From Acanthochromis polyacanthus (Eukaryota > Chordata > Actinopteri > Pomacentridae): a stretch of DNA of 64,000 nucleotides. The notes beneath the pieces are model-generated. The model was not told the origin of the DNA and did not search any database. It worked only from the letters and a program-made list of their open reading frames with translations. The stretch lies in NCBI RefSeq assembly GCF_021347895.1, contig NC_067130.1:26247817-26311816 (forward strand), in the 5' to 3' direction. The position numbers and the translations under genes were made by a program. This document shows, in pieces, positions 49,284-60,862 of the stretch. The first letter of the stretch is position 1; each line of letters opens with the position of its first letter.

Positions 49284-51849
49284 CTTCGTGGGCCAGAGCA
49301 GAGCAGCAGCAGTGAATGGGCTGTTGGAAGAAGAAAGGCTCCTTCTCCTTGAGAACCCAGAGGACCTCCTGTCTAATGAAATGCTGTCAAGGTCCAGTGA
49401 GCTGAGCTGCCAGAAGAAAGCTTCACAATGGAGAAAAGCCCGACAACCAGCACAAAGCGAGAGGCAGATAGAAACCCCAACTCCTCGTACACTTATTACA
49501 TTTTGGGAGCCACTCAGGCAGATAACGGTGGAAAGCCACCTCGTGTGCACAAACAGAAATTTGTTGCTTCCTCTTGAGCAGATACAGTATTTACTTTGTA
49601 AATACTCCAGCTGCTGACGGCGATAATTAATTCTGAGAAATAAACCATCATTTGAGCTGCAGCAGCGAGTCCAATAAAGCATTACAGAGTCGGAAAGAAC
49701 AGAATCCCACTGGATGAAGACAATTGAAGGTAAAACTTTACACCGTTAGATCCGAAGAAGTGAAGGAGCTGCAACGTGCAATGACATTGGAACTTCAGGG
49801 ACTGCAATCCAGAGACTTAATATTTTTATATTAAACCAGGTAGAACAGAAGAGCAGTAAAAGTAGTTAGACTTGTCCAGTGTGCAGCAGTAGTGCAAAAG
49901 TTTAGAGCGAGCATCCGTACTCCCACACATCCATCACTTCTAACTGAGGGGGGAAGTAACATGCAGAGGGATAAACGGTATAAATTGAGTGAACTGACTA
50001 CATTATGTGACATCCTTCCCATGCAGTCACATTTTTTTTAGAGAACTGGAGGCTCTGGATATCTGGACAAAAGCAATCATTCAGACAAACCACAGCCCAC
50101 AGATGCAGCCGAGCTGTATTTCATGAGCTCCATGCCTCACGCTGACTTTTCCAGCTAATTAAACAAGAAGCCGAGGCAGACCGAGAAAGATGAAGACTGA
50201 AAGGGGGGCACCAACCTGCAGCTGGTGTAACAGGAAAAAAAAAAGATTACTCTGTCATAAAATAGAGGAGGAAAGATATGGTGCCATTATTTATATCCCT
50301 GTCTTCATCTGTTGCAATTGTCAGGGAAGTGTTTTCATAGAAAAGCCTCAAACCAAGATGGCCAAGGCTACTGTTGGGGCGGATTTTCTTTTCTGACAGA
50401 GAGGAAGCATTACCTCCAGTCGTCCCCTCTGCGTCCATGTGACTATCACTTGTTTCCACCGATGCATTTTTCTATTTCAGGTTAGAGCAGATTAGGCTAT
50501 CTCGCAGCACGAGGCAGACTGTGGTGCAGTCAGTTTCATGGCGGGCCTGCAAAAAATCACACAAAGTAGACACACATAAAAGCAGTTATTTCACCCACAG
50601 AGGATAATGATAATTGTGCCATTCAGTCACACTTTCGGTTGAAGCTTGTTTTGGGAGGAAAGACAAAAAAATATATGAAAAGTACCTATGAATTGAGAGA
50701 AAATCCGAACTTTGTAAATAAAAAAAAGGTGATTTCATGCTTAATTAATTGAAGTTTTGAGATATAGAACATGCACAAAAATTTTGTAGTCTTTAAAATG
50801 CCATCTGGTTATAACTTTCTAGCTAAATGTCCATCCAAGAAAACAATCCTTACCACCATTAAATAGTTGTGGCATTTAAATGCTTAAAATTACTGAGGCT
50901 AACATTTCTCTGACAACCTGTCATGTCATCTATAAACAACAATAGTTCAAGCGGAGGCCACAACAGATCAGATCACATTCAGTTTAGCCAAACAGCTTGT
51001 GGACTCAACCATGTCAGAGAAACTCTTTGTATTGGAAGCTTTGTCGTTCGCATTTTGTCTCCAATAATTACTCAACATCCCCTTTAATCACTAAAAGGAA
51101 GGAAGAAAATGCCTTCAGCATGTTTGTTAGACCTCAGGGATACACATAATTCAATTTGGTGAGTAACACTGAACAAAAAGAGGGGCTGTTTTGACAAGAA
51201 AACTCGCAGAGAACCCTTAAGACGATCATTCCTCAATCAAGCATTATAATTAATCTTTACTAGAGCTGCATCAATAATGTTTTAATGATTGTGCTGTTTT
51301 TTTTATCAGTCACCAAAATTACCATAAAATAATGAAAACTCCCAGACAGCCCTATCTAAAAGCAAAGGTTGAATCTTCAAATTAGACAGATTTTTTTCAA
51401 TATGGTCCAGAATAATTAAAAAAAAAGCTAATGATTAGCATGTGTGCTCAACCAATGAATCACATCATAACTGTTGTCACCCAGTTTGTTGATCTGTTAA
51501 TCATCCAATCCATTAATGGACCTGCTGATAAGCCCTTCTGAACTCCAAAATGTGCCTGTGGATTTTACAAAGCAATGTTGTCTAAAATTTGCAAAATTAC
51601 ACAATTTATCGCCACCAGAAACAACAAGAATTATTAGATTTGGAACCATCCAACCAATCTTAAATCAATCATCCATTTCCAAGCTTAACATTGGGATATT
51701 TTGTCATGATGTTTTATTTCTGTGTCAAATATACCACTAGAGAATCGAGGTTAACTGCAGGCTGTGTTTTCACAGCGTAGATCGGAGACAAATTTAAAAT
51801 GCAAAACATCTGAAATATGTAGAACCATCTCTCTTTTTCCAGTATTGTT
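49284..51849. other. Non-coding stretch; 49284-49680 may be 5' UTR of the candidate exon
   Basis: Nearest to the candidate exon the DNA is GC-balanced and open on both strands. Beyond about 49700 it becomes ordinary AT-rich DNA. No repeat with clear ends. Confidence 0.35.
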
Positions 51850-51983
51850 AACAACTGGAGGCATTTCTTTTTTTCATGATTTATGGCATTGCAACGCTAC
51901 TGAACTGCACCACATATATTTTTGACTTCTCTCTACTTCACCTCTGTTAGAGCTACAGTTGTGCTGTTTTCATTGCGGTGCAG
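51850..51983 (+). repeat. Repeat copy related to 55489-55636
   Basis: The two intervals share 'acaactggaggca'/'acaactgggggca', then 'tcatgatttatggcatt', 'tatttttgacttctctct' and 'acagttgtgctgttt', and end at 'ggtgcag'. In this copy the sequence then continues differently, while the 55489 copy runs straight into a palindrome array. It is an old dispersed repeat of unknown class; this copy lacks the palindromes. Confidence 0.75.
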
Positions 51984-53785
51984 GACTTTATAGTGTAGTG
52001 AAAAATGAGCCCAAGGTGAGTAAAAAAAAAATGACAGGAATAAAAAAAATGCTCAGAAACTACTCAGAGGTTAGAGCATAAAGCATGAAACTCAGTCAGA
52101 GTCTAGCAGTAAAGGTGGCAGGTCACAAAGTGCTCATTTTAGGTGTTTTGGAACATACAGGCTGCTAACAGTACATTAATTAGGATTTGGAGGATTTGTG
52201 GAACTGAGTTGTCATCCCTTCTGTGACTCATAGGTGGTTTGACAAGAAAGCAGAGTTTCTGTAGACTTTATGCGTCTGAATGCTCAGTTGTAACTCAGGA
52301 CTGTTATTAATTCTGTTAAGCATCACAATCTATCCTCACAAGGTAGTGCACATGTTCAGCAGAGAAGAGCAGCTTTAATAGTTACCAACCCACAGAATCT
52401 TCTTCAAGAGAACTTCCATGGGCAATGACAAGTTGGCATACAAACATTTATTAGTTTTATACATTGCTTAACGATGTTTAAAAGTAAAATAATTGGTCCA
52501 CCTAGACTCCAGCGGAAATGAAAAATTAGATCAAGTTCAAAGCCTGAGAAAGACAAGCACAGGACATGTTGTCGAGTTCTGTGATTAAGACGGCAACGCA
52601 AAGCCCCAGAGGTGTGGATGAGGTGCTTGGTTTCTTCATCTTCTAGCCGTCTTCGTTAGCCGGATTGTTTGGTCCAGTGCATAGCATGATTACAGCTCTC
52701 ATTAAGGGTGGACTTGAACAGAGTAAATCCCAGGACGGCCCTGTGAAAAAGGAGGAGAACTGACAGTGTAGCTTCCATGATGCATACTGTCTATGCTATA
52801 TGTCTCTAGAGTTCACCGCCGTGATGAGGACACATTCTGCTAAAAAAAAAAAAAAAAAAGCTTACTTTCACAGCAAGAAGCCTTGTGCAAATGTATTCCC
52901 TGTGTGCTTTCCATATGGGAAGCAACTTTTAATGACGAGAATGTATTTGAAGTATTTTCAAACCCATATCATGATATAATGAGACTATGAGTATCGTTTT
53001 AGTTCCAGTTTGGCAGAGACACTTGCATTCAGGTACGGATTTTATTGCCAGATTTGGCAGATAGATGCAGGGCTTGTTCTTAAAGGAAGACCTAAATGAA
53101 TGCAAGCAGCAATGCAGATTCTGCTTAGACGATTAATTTCAGTTTAAAGTTCCTCTTCAGCCATTCATTAACCCCCTAAAAACTCACCTCGGTCCATCCA
53201 AAGTTTTTTTTTCTTTTTTCATTAAATAAATCTCTTCTTGCATGAAAATGGCCTAGTTGTAACTCATTACATCCTGTAGAATGCATGAATCTTACTCAAC
53301 CCTCTTTTTCCACCTCTAGTTGCAGCTTGAGCACACCAGCTCACCCACAACGCTGCACTGTAACACTACTAAATGCTACACAATGACAAGTTGTTATATT
53401 GGAGCAAATCAGTCAGACATATCTTATCTAAAAAAACAAAAACAAAAAAACAAATTAGCTCATTTATTAAAGCAAGCAACTGTAAAAACAGTAAAAATCA
53501 ATTGAAGGTTGAACTCTCTGACAAATCTTAACTGATAGTCCATGCCATTCTAAAAGCATAATCAAATCGAAGCTTAGAACTGTAATATTTCATCAAAATA
53601 TACATTTTTTTTATGTGTCTTATGTAAAAGCTAATCCATTAGAGACTCAGCTGTGACCAACAGTGATGTGGCAAAAATTCAATTACTTTTTTGCCGGACT
53701 GGGATGAACTGCAGGCATTGTTTCTCAGAATAAATAAGAAATAAGTATGAAAACAAATCAAAGATGCAAGTTGTAAAATACCAAA
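51984..53785. other. Non-coding stretch
   Basis: No gene is recognised. A 17-A run lies at 52843-52859. The interval 52300-52760 is non-repetitive and mixed in composition. Confidence 0.4.
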
Positions 53786-55490
53786 ACAAAGAAAGCACTC
53801 AGAGAGTGCAGCATTCCGCCAAGGCTACTCAGTTGCATCATTTCCGACGGTTGAAATCTTGAAAAAATTTATGGCAGAAATCACGGCACTGTAGAATGTG
53901 GTCATATAATATAGATATACCCACGAACAAAATGACCTTGCACTGAGCACACGTGCATGATGCATGTGTACGTTATGTACGGATACCAAATCATGTAACC
54001 TAAATATGTAGCGAGCGGTGGGAATTGATGAGGCTCGGAAACACCCCCATAATTTAATCAGAGGTGGGTAGAGTAGCCAAAAATTGTACTCAAGTAAGAG
54101 TAGTGCTACTTCAAAATAATATCACTCAAGTAGAAGTAAAAAAAAAATTATCCAAAAAATTACTCAAGTAAGAGTAAAAAAATATTTGATGAAAAGACTA
54201 CTCAAGTACTGAGTAACTATTTGATTGTAATGTCCGATTTATTTTTGAGAAATGATGTGATCATACAGACAAAAATGTAAAATAATAAATTCTGATATTT
54301 CCAAATAATAAAATTTAAAAACAAAAATAGCAGAAACAAAAGACTTCTTTACAAAATAACAAGTTAAGGCACAAGAAACACAAATTTTCAAAAGTTGGTT
54401 TTTCCACAACATAAAGCTTTTGAAACAAATACCTATAGCATGATAATATTTGTATGCTTGAACAATGCAAACAACTTCCAGTGACAAGATATACCGTATC
54501 TCACTTCCTTCCAAATGGCACAGGCTCAAGGTAATACAACTACGGACCCAAATATCTGAATATTTGGTCATTGTGGTGGTATCTGAAGATTAATTTTGAG
54601 ATTCAAATATTCGGATCTGGACAGAGATCCAGTTTCCATCCGTTGTATCACGCTGACCTACCAAGCCTGACGTCACGCTTTACTTTGCCCGTGTTAATAA
54701 CACAAGACAAAAGCTGAAGATGGAGATATTCATGCTCATGCCATGCTAATGTTGTCGGACTCCGAAGTAAGATCAGACTTCTCAAAAAATGCCCCCGTTT
54801 TTTTCATTCCCCGTCTGCTACGTGTGTAGAGTTTGTACCGCTATGCCGCCACAGTTCATGTGAGGTCATGTGACTGCAAGGTGACATCTGGTGAAACGGA
54901 GTCACGTGATGATTGTTGCTTCTTCTGTCTGATTGGGGAAACACAGTCATGTGGTAGATCCATCACTTTGGCAAAATAAAGCATATCTAATGTGGTAAAT
55001 AAAAAGAAACGAGTATCGAGTGTAGCCCAGTGTAACAGAGTACAAGTAGCGTTTCTTCTTCACAAATCTATTCAAGTAAAAGTAAAAAGTATGGCAGAAT
55101 AAAACTACTCTCAGAAGTACTTTTTTTTTTAAAAAGTGACTCAAGTAAATGTAACTCGATACTACCCACCTCTGAATTTAATCAGTTGTTCCTTCTATCA
55201 TTTCTGACATGAAAGTCCCGATAATTCCACAATGGTCGATTTTTGGTGGGATCACAATCAAGTGATTGTCAGCAGGCAGCTGATGTAGTGTTCACTTGTA
55301 GACATAGTTACAGAGACTGTTCGTCACTCTCACGCAATGACACAGAAATATTTAACAAATCAATGGATCCAGACGATAAGCCACATCACTGCCAAAATCT
55401 GATCAGGTGGTGCTTGTGTCATTTCTGAACTTCTCTGAAAATTTCATCCAAGTCTGTTTATTCGTTTTTAAGTAAACGGATATTCATAAC
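53786..55490. mobile_element. Older teleost repeat, split by a hAT-type insertion
   Basis: The left end 'aaagcactcagagagtgcagcattccgccaaggc' matches, reversed, the right end of the composite at 35432-37764 and the fragment at 146-182. The body continues with 'ttccgacggttgaaatcttg' and 'atacccacgaacaaaatgac' to 'cccccataatttaat'. After the insertion it resumes 'cagttgttccttctatcatttctgac' and 'gaaaatttcatccaagtctg'. Removing the hAT-type element and one duplicated 8-mer restores a continuous sequence (…aatttaat|cagttgttcc…). About 580 bp in total, non-coding. Superfamily unknown to me. Confidence 0.75.
54051..55182. mobile_element. hAT-type non-autonomous element (1.1 kb), 8-bp target duplication
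   Basis: The body 54059-55174 is flanked by a perfect 8-bp duplication 'aatttaat' (54051-54058 and 55175-55182). The terminal inverted repeat is CAGAGGTGGGTAG at the left and CTACCCACCTCTG at the right (13 bp, perfect). Both subterminal regions carry repeated 'actcaagta' motifs (54099, 54127, 54163, 54201 left; 55069, 55140 right, the former as attcaagtaa), a hallmark of a very common fish hAT group. The 110-codon minus frame at 54239-54571 shows no transposase motif. The left arm also repeats 'aagtaagagta'. Confidence 0.88.
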
Positions 55491-55636
55491 AACTGGGGGC
55501 ACTTTTCAACTTTTTGCAGTTCTCGTTTCTTCATGATTTATGGCATTAGAACTCTACTATACTGCACAAAACATATTTTTGACTTCTCTCTGCTTCACTT
55601 CTACTACAACCACAGTTGTGCTGTTTCTAAAGAGGT
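55489..55636 (+). repeat. Repeat copy related to 51850-51983, abutting the palindrome array
   Basis: Homology to 51850-51983 runs from 'acaactgggggca' to 'gaggtgcag'. The left arm of the 60-bp perfect inverted repeat begins inside its last bases (55631). This makes the 51850 copy a natural outgroup for working out what was inserted or rearranged here. Confidence 0.7.
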
Positions 55637-56048
55637 GCAGTGAAAAAACAATTGCGATACCTGAAGAAGAATTTTGATACAGAAACAGCGTGCGATTTAG
55701 ACGGTCGCCAGGTCGCCGCGAGCGCCGGGAATGATAGGAGGTTGATGACATCATACAAAATGGCGACCTGGCGACCACAGATTTGGACGGTCACCAGATC
55801 GCCATTTGCGACGTTTTTAGTCGCAAATGGCGATCTGGCGACCGTCCAAATCGAGCGCTGTTTCTGTATCAAAATTCTTCTTCAGGTATCGCAATTGTTT
55901 TTTCACTGCACCTCTCGACCACCCGCTCGATCGAGCTGAGCCGCGTATCATGTTTTCTTCATGGAGGCAGCCACTTTGTATGATGTCATCAACCTCCTAT
56001 CATTCCCAGCGCTCGCGGCAACCTGGCGACCGTCTAAATCGAGTGCTG
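55631..56048. repeat. Palindrome array: interleaved inverted repeats built on a terminal-repeat-like motif
   Basis: Three inverted pairs interlock. Pair A is a perfect 60-bp repeat (55631-55690 with 55856-55915). Pair B is about 76 bp with a few mismatches (55686-55761 with 55972-56048). Pair C is a 33-bp hairpin with one mismatch and a 7-base loop (55780-55812 with 55820-55852). The order is A B C C' A' B'. Four copies of CGATTTRGACGGTCGCCAG (plus at 55693 and 55780; minus ending at 55853 and 56041) sit at the pair borders, three of them preceded by a CAGCRCT-like lead. These look like terminal inverted repeats of a small DNA element that has duplicated or nested, carrying flanking DNA (A) into inverted orientation. 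'cagaaa' borders both outer ends (55680-55685 and 56049-56054). The segment is CpG-rich, with no coding capacity. Confidence 0.88.
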
Positions 56049-56054
56049 CAGAAA

Positions 56055-59000
56055 GACGTTTGGTTCTGAATCGATGTTTTTGAGGTTATCATCAGGATGC
56101 TGCAGTTTGTACGGTCTGTGGAAATGCTCAACCATGGCACTGAGTGCTTATTCTCCTCATAATGCCTCTTCCAGCATATAAAAACAACACATGGATTCAT
56201 AATAAACCTTGATCTTCACCAAAGGGTTATTAAATGTATATTAAATTTTAATGAAGCCATACAGAAATATAGCATATAAGGAGGGTCTTAGGGTAGTGGA
56301 GGAAGCTGTTGCAGCAAATGGTGTTGGAACAAGTCTAAGTTATGATAGCCACAGTGCATACATGCATGGATATGATTCACAAAGCTGCATATGAGCCAAT
56401 GATTGTGAAGCATGAATGAAACAGCTGATGCAAATACAAGCATAGCGAGTACAAGGACAGCTTTAGTGCCGTGCCTGAACTCATTCTATGCTTCGTATAA
56501 ACTCTTACCGCACACAAGTAATACTTAAATTATGCCACTTTAGGTCCCTGAGTGTGTTACTGAAATGGTAGGCTATTGTATGAATGACTGCTAGTCAAAC
56601 CTGATGGTTCTCTGTGGAGATTTTGACCTCTGGTAGCAACAGGGAGCTGCTTTTGCCCTGTTTTTTTTTTTTTTTTTTTTTTTTTACAGCATCTCATGTA
56701 TGTGAGCACAAGTGAGTGCACAATCCTGCAGAAATGTGCTACCGAAGGCAGATAAAGAGAAAGAAATGACATAGAATGTCTGAAATTTGCATTTGCATAT
56801 TTGGTGAGGATAAAGTTTTGTTTGCAATAAAACTCCACATAGCACATTTAAGCAGTGCATGTTAAACGTGAACTGTTTCAACTGAAAGATACAGGAATTA
56901 GTCTAACAAGTGATGAGTTGTATATGGAGGCATAACTGGTATAAACCTGTGCCCCAAACATACAAGTAATGACTCATCATCCAGCTCGTTTTCTGTTTCA
57001 AAATTGAATTTCCATTAGTGTCATATGATAGAAAATATGGGAATTTGCGGATTTCTTAGAAGAAGTGTGTCTGGCCCTCCTCGACTCCCCCCGTTGAGTC
57101 AGAGAGGACACAGTAGCTGCCCTCACGGCGTCCGTCCATCTGTCCATCAGATCTCATTAACAGTTCCATTGTCTGCTGCCAATCAGTGGTAGTCAGGGAG
57201 AGGCTCAGTGGTTGGAATGACAATCAGCATTAAAAACGAGAAAAGACCAGACAAATTCTGATTAAAGGTCACATTTTAAATACAAAGCTGCTACGTTTAC
57301 AACATAAACAACATAGATGCCTGATATACACAAATTGTCTGTGGTAAATGTTAACTTGCAACTAAAAAAATGTTAATGTATGCCACGGTAATTATTTAAC
57401 TTTGGGTAGGTGTTGAGGATGTGGAGAAAAAACAACACATTTTTAAAAATGTTTTTCGTATCTGTTTTGCAAGGCTTGAGAGGAGTTCAGTCACTGATTC
57501 TCATTTACCAAAACAATGCATATAGTTGATCTCTGAGGAGGATGAGTCATTTCGCTAAATTTAGGCATTTCAGTCCATCTCTCAGCACCAACAACAGACA
57601 TTTCACAGAGCTTTAACTGCAAAATTCAGCCGCTGCACAAAGCTCTCAACCTTTGAACCCACTGGCTTGGTTCAGTCCGGCTGAATCCAACAACACAGCT
57701 ACAAACAGGCCACAGTGATGGATGATTAGCCAGTGGAAAATTTGAAATTACATAAGAAAATAGCACTCGATGCAAGAGACTGGACAAGTGGAGCTCCATA
57801 AGAGGACAAAATCAGACCTGCACCGACTGGTTGTTATTTCAAGCCAGCAGATATGAAGATTAATTGGTTGGTAAAATATCAGTGAGCAGATCCTTGAAGT
57901 TTAAAGTACACAGACATGAATACAATGAATAAATTGAATATTGCCACTTCTAAAACAACACACATTGCTTTATTTGAAACATTTGATTAGACATCAAATT
58001 AATCTTTTCCTCATACAACACCTGCTGTTCCTGCTTTCTTTCCCTGCTTTCTCTTGTGCATCCATAGCAAATTGGAAACCATTAAGGATTAAACTGTCAA
58101 AGGAAATGAATCCTACTAGCTTGTATTTCCCAGTATGTCTTGAGAAACATATCTAAGTTATGCCACTTATAGGGTTGTGTGCACACTTTGGACTTGCCAT
58201 GAAAATTGATGCAATTATGTTCCTTCCGGCAGTCTCAGAGACACATACAGTATTGTGGTAATTACTGAACAACTCTTGACCCCCTCTCATTCCTCCCTTA
58301 CTTCTAATTGAAATTTGCCAACTATTCTGAGGGCATCATTCATATACCGGGTGCAGGAGTTGCTATTCGTGCATCTCGCATAATGTCAAGAATTGAAAGT
58401 GCAATTAAAAATTGTGCACACTGAGGATAACAAGTTTAAGTATTTATAAAGTAAAAAGTAAACAGCAGAGGCCTCATGCAAAAGAGCCAGCAACAGCGAC
58501 AGCAATGGAGTCTTCTTTAAGAAATTAAATATAAAGTTACAGCTGGGATTTTAAGAATGCCCCCCATGGTAGCGGGTAATCTAACAGGATAATTTGCTGT
58601 AATGGGCATCAAGGGTGCGCCCAAGCAAAGAAGGGAAAGTCTTAACCACATCATAGGGTCTTAACATTTCTCTGACTTCAAAGCAATATGACCCGATCTC
58701 TTAAGAATCATAAAACTATAATCAGTCGAACAGGAATCAAAGTGGGTTTTTACACCAGAGGCTTTTGATAAAATTAGAACTTTTTTTTTGTCCTTGCATA
58801 TCATATGCTCCGCCAGAGTTCACAGAGGGAGCAGCAGCAGTTCTCTCTAAATTTTAGAAACAGCATGTTTTAGCAGTGTCATTTACAGGACAAATCTTAC
58901 AGGAAAACCAAAGTGTTGCTATTCCTGCTATCATGCCTAATTTTTAATCAACATATTATCAAATATAAACCCATTTGTTAAAAAGTAAGCCATCTATATT

Positions 59001-60044
59001 AGATTAATGCAACAGAAGACTTCATTACATTTTTCAAAAATGTGAAAATGTATCCCCCTAAAGAGGAAGATTATCACTATTTGCATTCAATTTAACCTCT
59101 CTCCTGGTACACACAACAGAATAATAAAGACACATAACATTTCTCTTTTTTCATTATTCCCATTTCATAAAGAGTCAAAATGAATACAGTAGCAGGCACA
59201 ACACTAATTACACTAACACTGAGAGAGGAGGCTTCGAATGATCAGGTTTTGCTTGTGAACCTCAGTTAATTTCAAATGAAGGTAAAATCCAATTAATCGG
59301 ATTCTGGCTTCGGGGTCAGTAGTCATGCAGTAGGTGCTTTTTGATGAAAATTGCACCTCGAAGGATAATAGACAAATTTATTTCTGGAGAATATTATAAC
59401 CGTGCACAAAGTGCTGGGATGTAGGTTTACCTCATTTAATTGCTGTCATTTATTCTTATTTTTTATTGTCTTAAGCAAAGAGAATGTATGTTTCCCGACT
59501 GGTTTCATCTCAGTCTCCTCAGCTTAAAGCAACACCTGTGGCAAAGAATACTAAGTAAAACCAACCCTGAATGAATTATTCTTGATATTGGAAAACATCT
59601 GTTTGCCCCCTAATTTATCACCTTTATAAAACAAAAAAAGAGAAAAATTGATTAGATCGCCCCAAGCATAATTGCTTTCACTCCCACACTCAAGCAGGAA
59701 TCTAAGATTTCAACTTTAATTCATTTTTTTTGGCCATTCAATTAAGCCAAGGATTTCAATCTTCTCTTTTCACATTGTAATCCTTCTCTTTTTTATTAAG
59801 GGTGAAGGACTATTCATTTGCAGGACAAGATGAGATGGAATTAAATCCAACTTAGATTAAAAAATATATTTTATTTCCGATCATTTTGAAAGGTCTCTTT
59901 AAAAGAATGGAATGGAATCTTGGGCGTAATGCCTAATTGTTACAGAAAACGTCGACACAATGCAGGACAGTTTTTCCCAACTCTGGTCACTTAAAATCAC
60001 GTATTTGCAAAGATGAAGACTTAATTGAAAATGGGTGTAATAGA
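56055..60044. other. Non-coding stretch, possible conserved regulatory DNA
   Basis: No gene is recognised. A 25-T run lies at 56661-56685. The intervals 57050-57200, 58200-58700 and 59050-59920 are non-repetitive and complex. The last has many homeodomain-like ATTA cores (aattaatcgg, tcatttaattgctg, ctaattgttac), the kind of composition often seen in conserved non-coding elements. This is an inference; only alignment to other fish can test it. Confidence 0.3.
56661..56685. repeat. Poly-T run of 25
   Basis: A homopolymer. On the minus strand it is a poly-A preceded by ordinary DNA, and no retroposed gene or SINE body is recognisable beside it. Confidence 0.9.
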
Positions 60045-60199
60045 TCATGTGCTGCCCTTCGACAGACTGGCGACCTGTCCAGGGTGTCCCCTGCCTTAAC
60101 CCAAGTCAGCTGGGATAGGCTCCAGCACCCCCTGCGACCCTAGTGAGGATAAAGCGGTGTATAGAGAATGGATGGATGGATGGATGGAGCTCATGTGCT
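60045..60199 (+). mobile_element. 5'-truncated SINE, copy 5 (137 bp), with target duplication
   Basis: Only the tail half is present (60054-60190): cttcgacagactggcgacc..., through ctgggataggctcc, to gaggataaagcggtg and four ATGG-type units. It is flanked by 'tcatgtgct' (60045-60053 and 60191-60199), extendable three bases upstream with one mismatch. The head with its polymerase III boxes is missing. Confidence 0.9.
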
Positions 60200-60439
60200 C
60201 TTGCTGGTTATTGATGTTTCACTCTGAGTGAAAAGTACTGATTTCTATGTTGGGGTTTGTGCAATGAGGCATAAAAAGACAATGTTGTTTTTTGTGTTAA
60301 ATTTTGTTGTGTCTGTTCAGTGTACTGCTAAACTTAACGGGGGTGTGTTAGCATCAACACATAGTTTTTTTGTTTTTGTTGTTTAAGTCATAAAGAAACC
60401 ATTTAATGAGAGTGAAGTTTTAAAACCTCATTTAAAATA

Positions 60440-60467
60440 AAACAAACAAACAAACAAACAAACAAAA
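60440..60467. repeat. (AAAC)n microsatellite
   Basis: Six to seven AAAC units in an A-rich context. Confidence 0.9.
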
Positions 60468-60792
60468 GAAATAGAAAAAAGAGCGAATCAAATGATTTCT
60501 TTTCCGAAGCTTTGTTTCAGCAAATAACAAGAAATAAATTAGAAATACTAATTTAAATGTTGAAATAAACTAAACAAATGCAATACACCCCCTTTGCTTT
60601 GGAATTCATAAATCCAGAAAATATGGCTTGAAGTCATAGAAAGCTATTTTTATTCTTGTTTTTATTCTTTGTTATTTTAATTTCTTATTCAGCAAGTAAA
60701 TATGCAGTATTGTAGTAATGCAGCAACACACTTTTCTAATAAAATAATTACCACATTACTGGTGTCTGTGTTTTGTTGTTGGTGTTCATACT

Positions 60793-60862
60793 CCTACTAC
60801 TACTACTAATAATAATAATAATATATTTTTGTTAGTATTATTATATTAGTATTATTATTATA
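60793..60862. repeat. ACT/AAT tract with facing ATT tract
   Basis: CTA units, then AAT units (60793-60824), then 'atatttttgttagt' and ATT units (60834-60862). The AAT and ATT halves are complementary and could pair, as in the tract at 16590. Confidence 0.85.

Noticed and set aside
49288..49617. 109-codon plus frame with Leu/Glu-rich start, overlapping the candidate first exon
   Set aside because: It needs a GTG start, and the plus strand shows no good donor downstream. The minus-strand arrangement has a better start context and a consensus donor. I kept only the minus candidate, at low confidence.
54239..54571. 110-codon minus frame inside the hAT-type element
   Set aside because: No hAT transposase motif or zinc finger is visible. 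The length is far below the usual 600 or more residues, and the element is non-autonomous.
56661..56685. Poly-T run considered as the tail of a processed pseudogene
   Set aside because: No gene-like body or target duplication could be found next to it.
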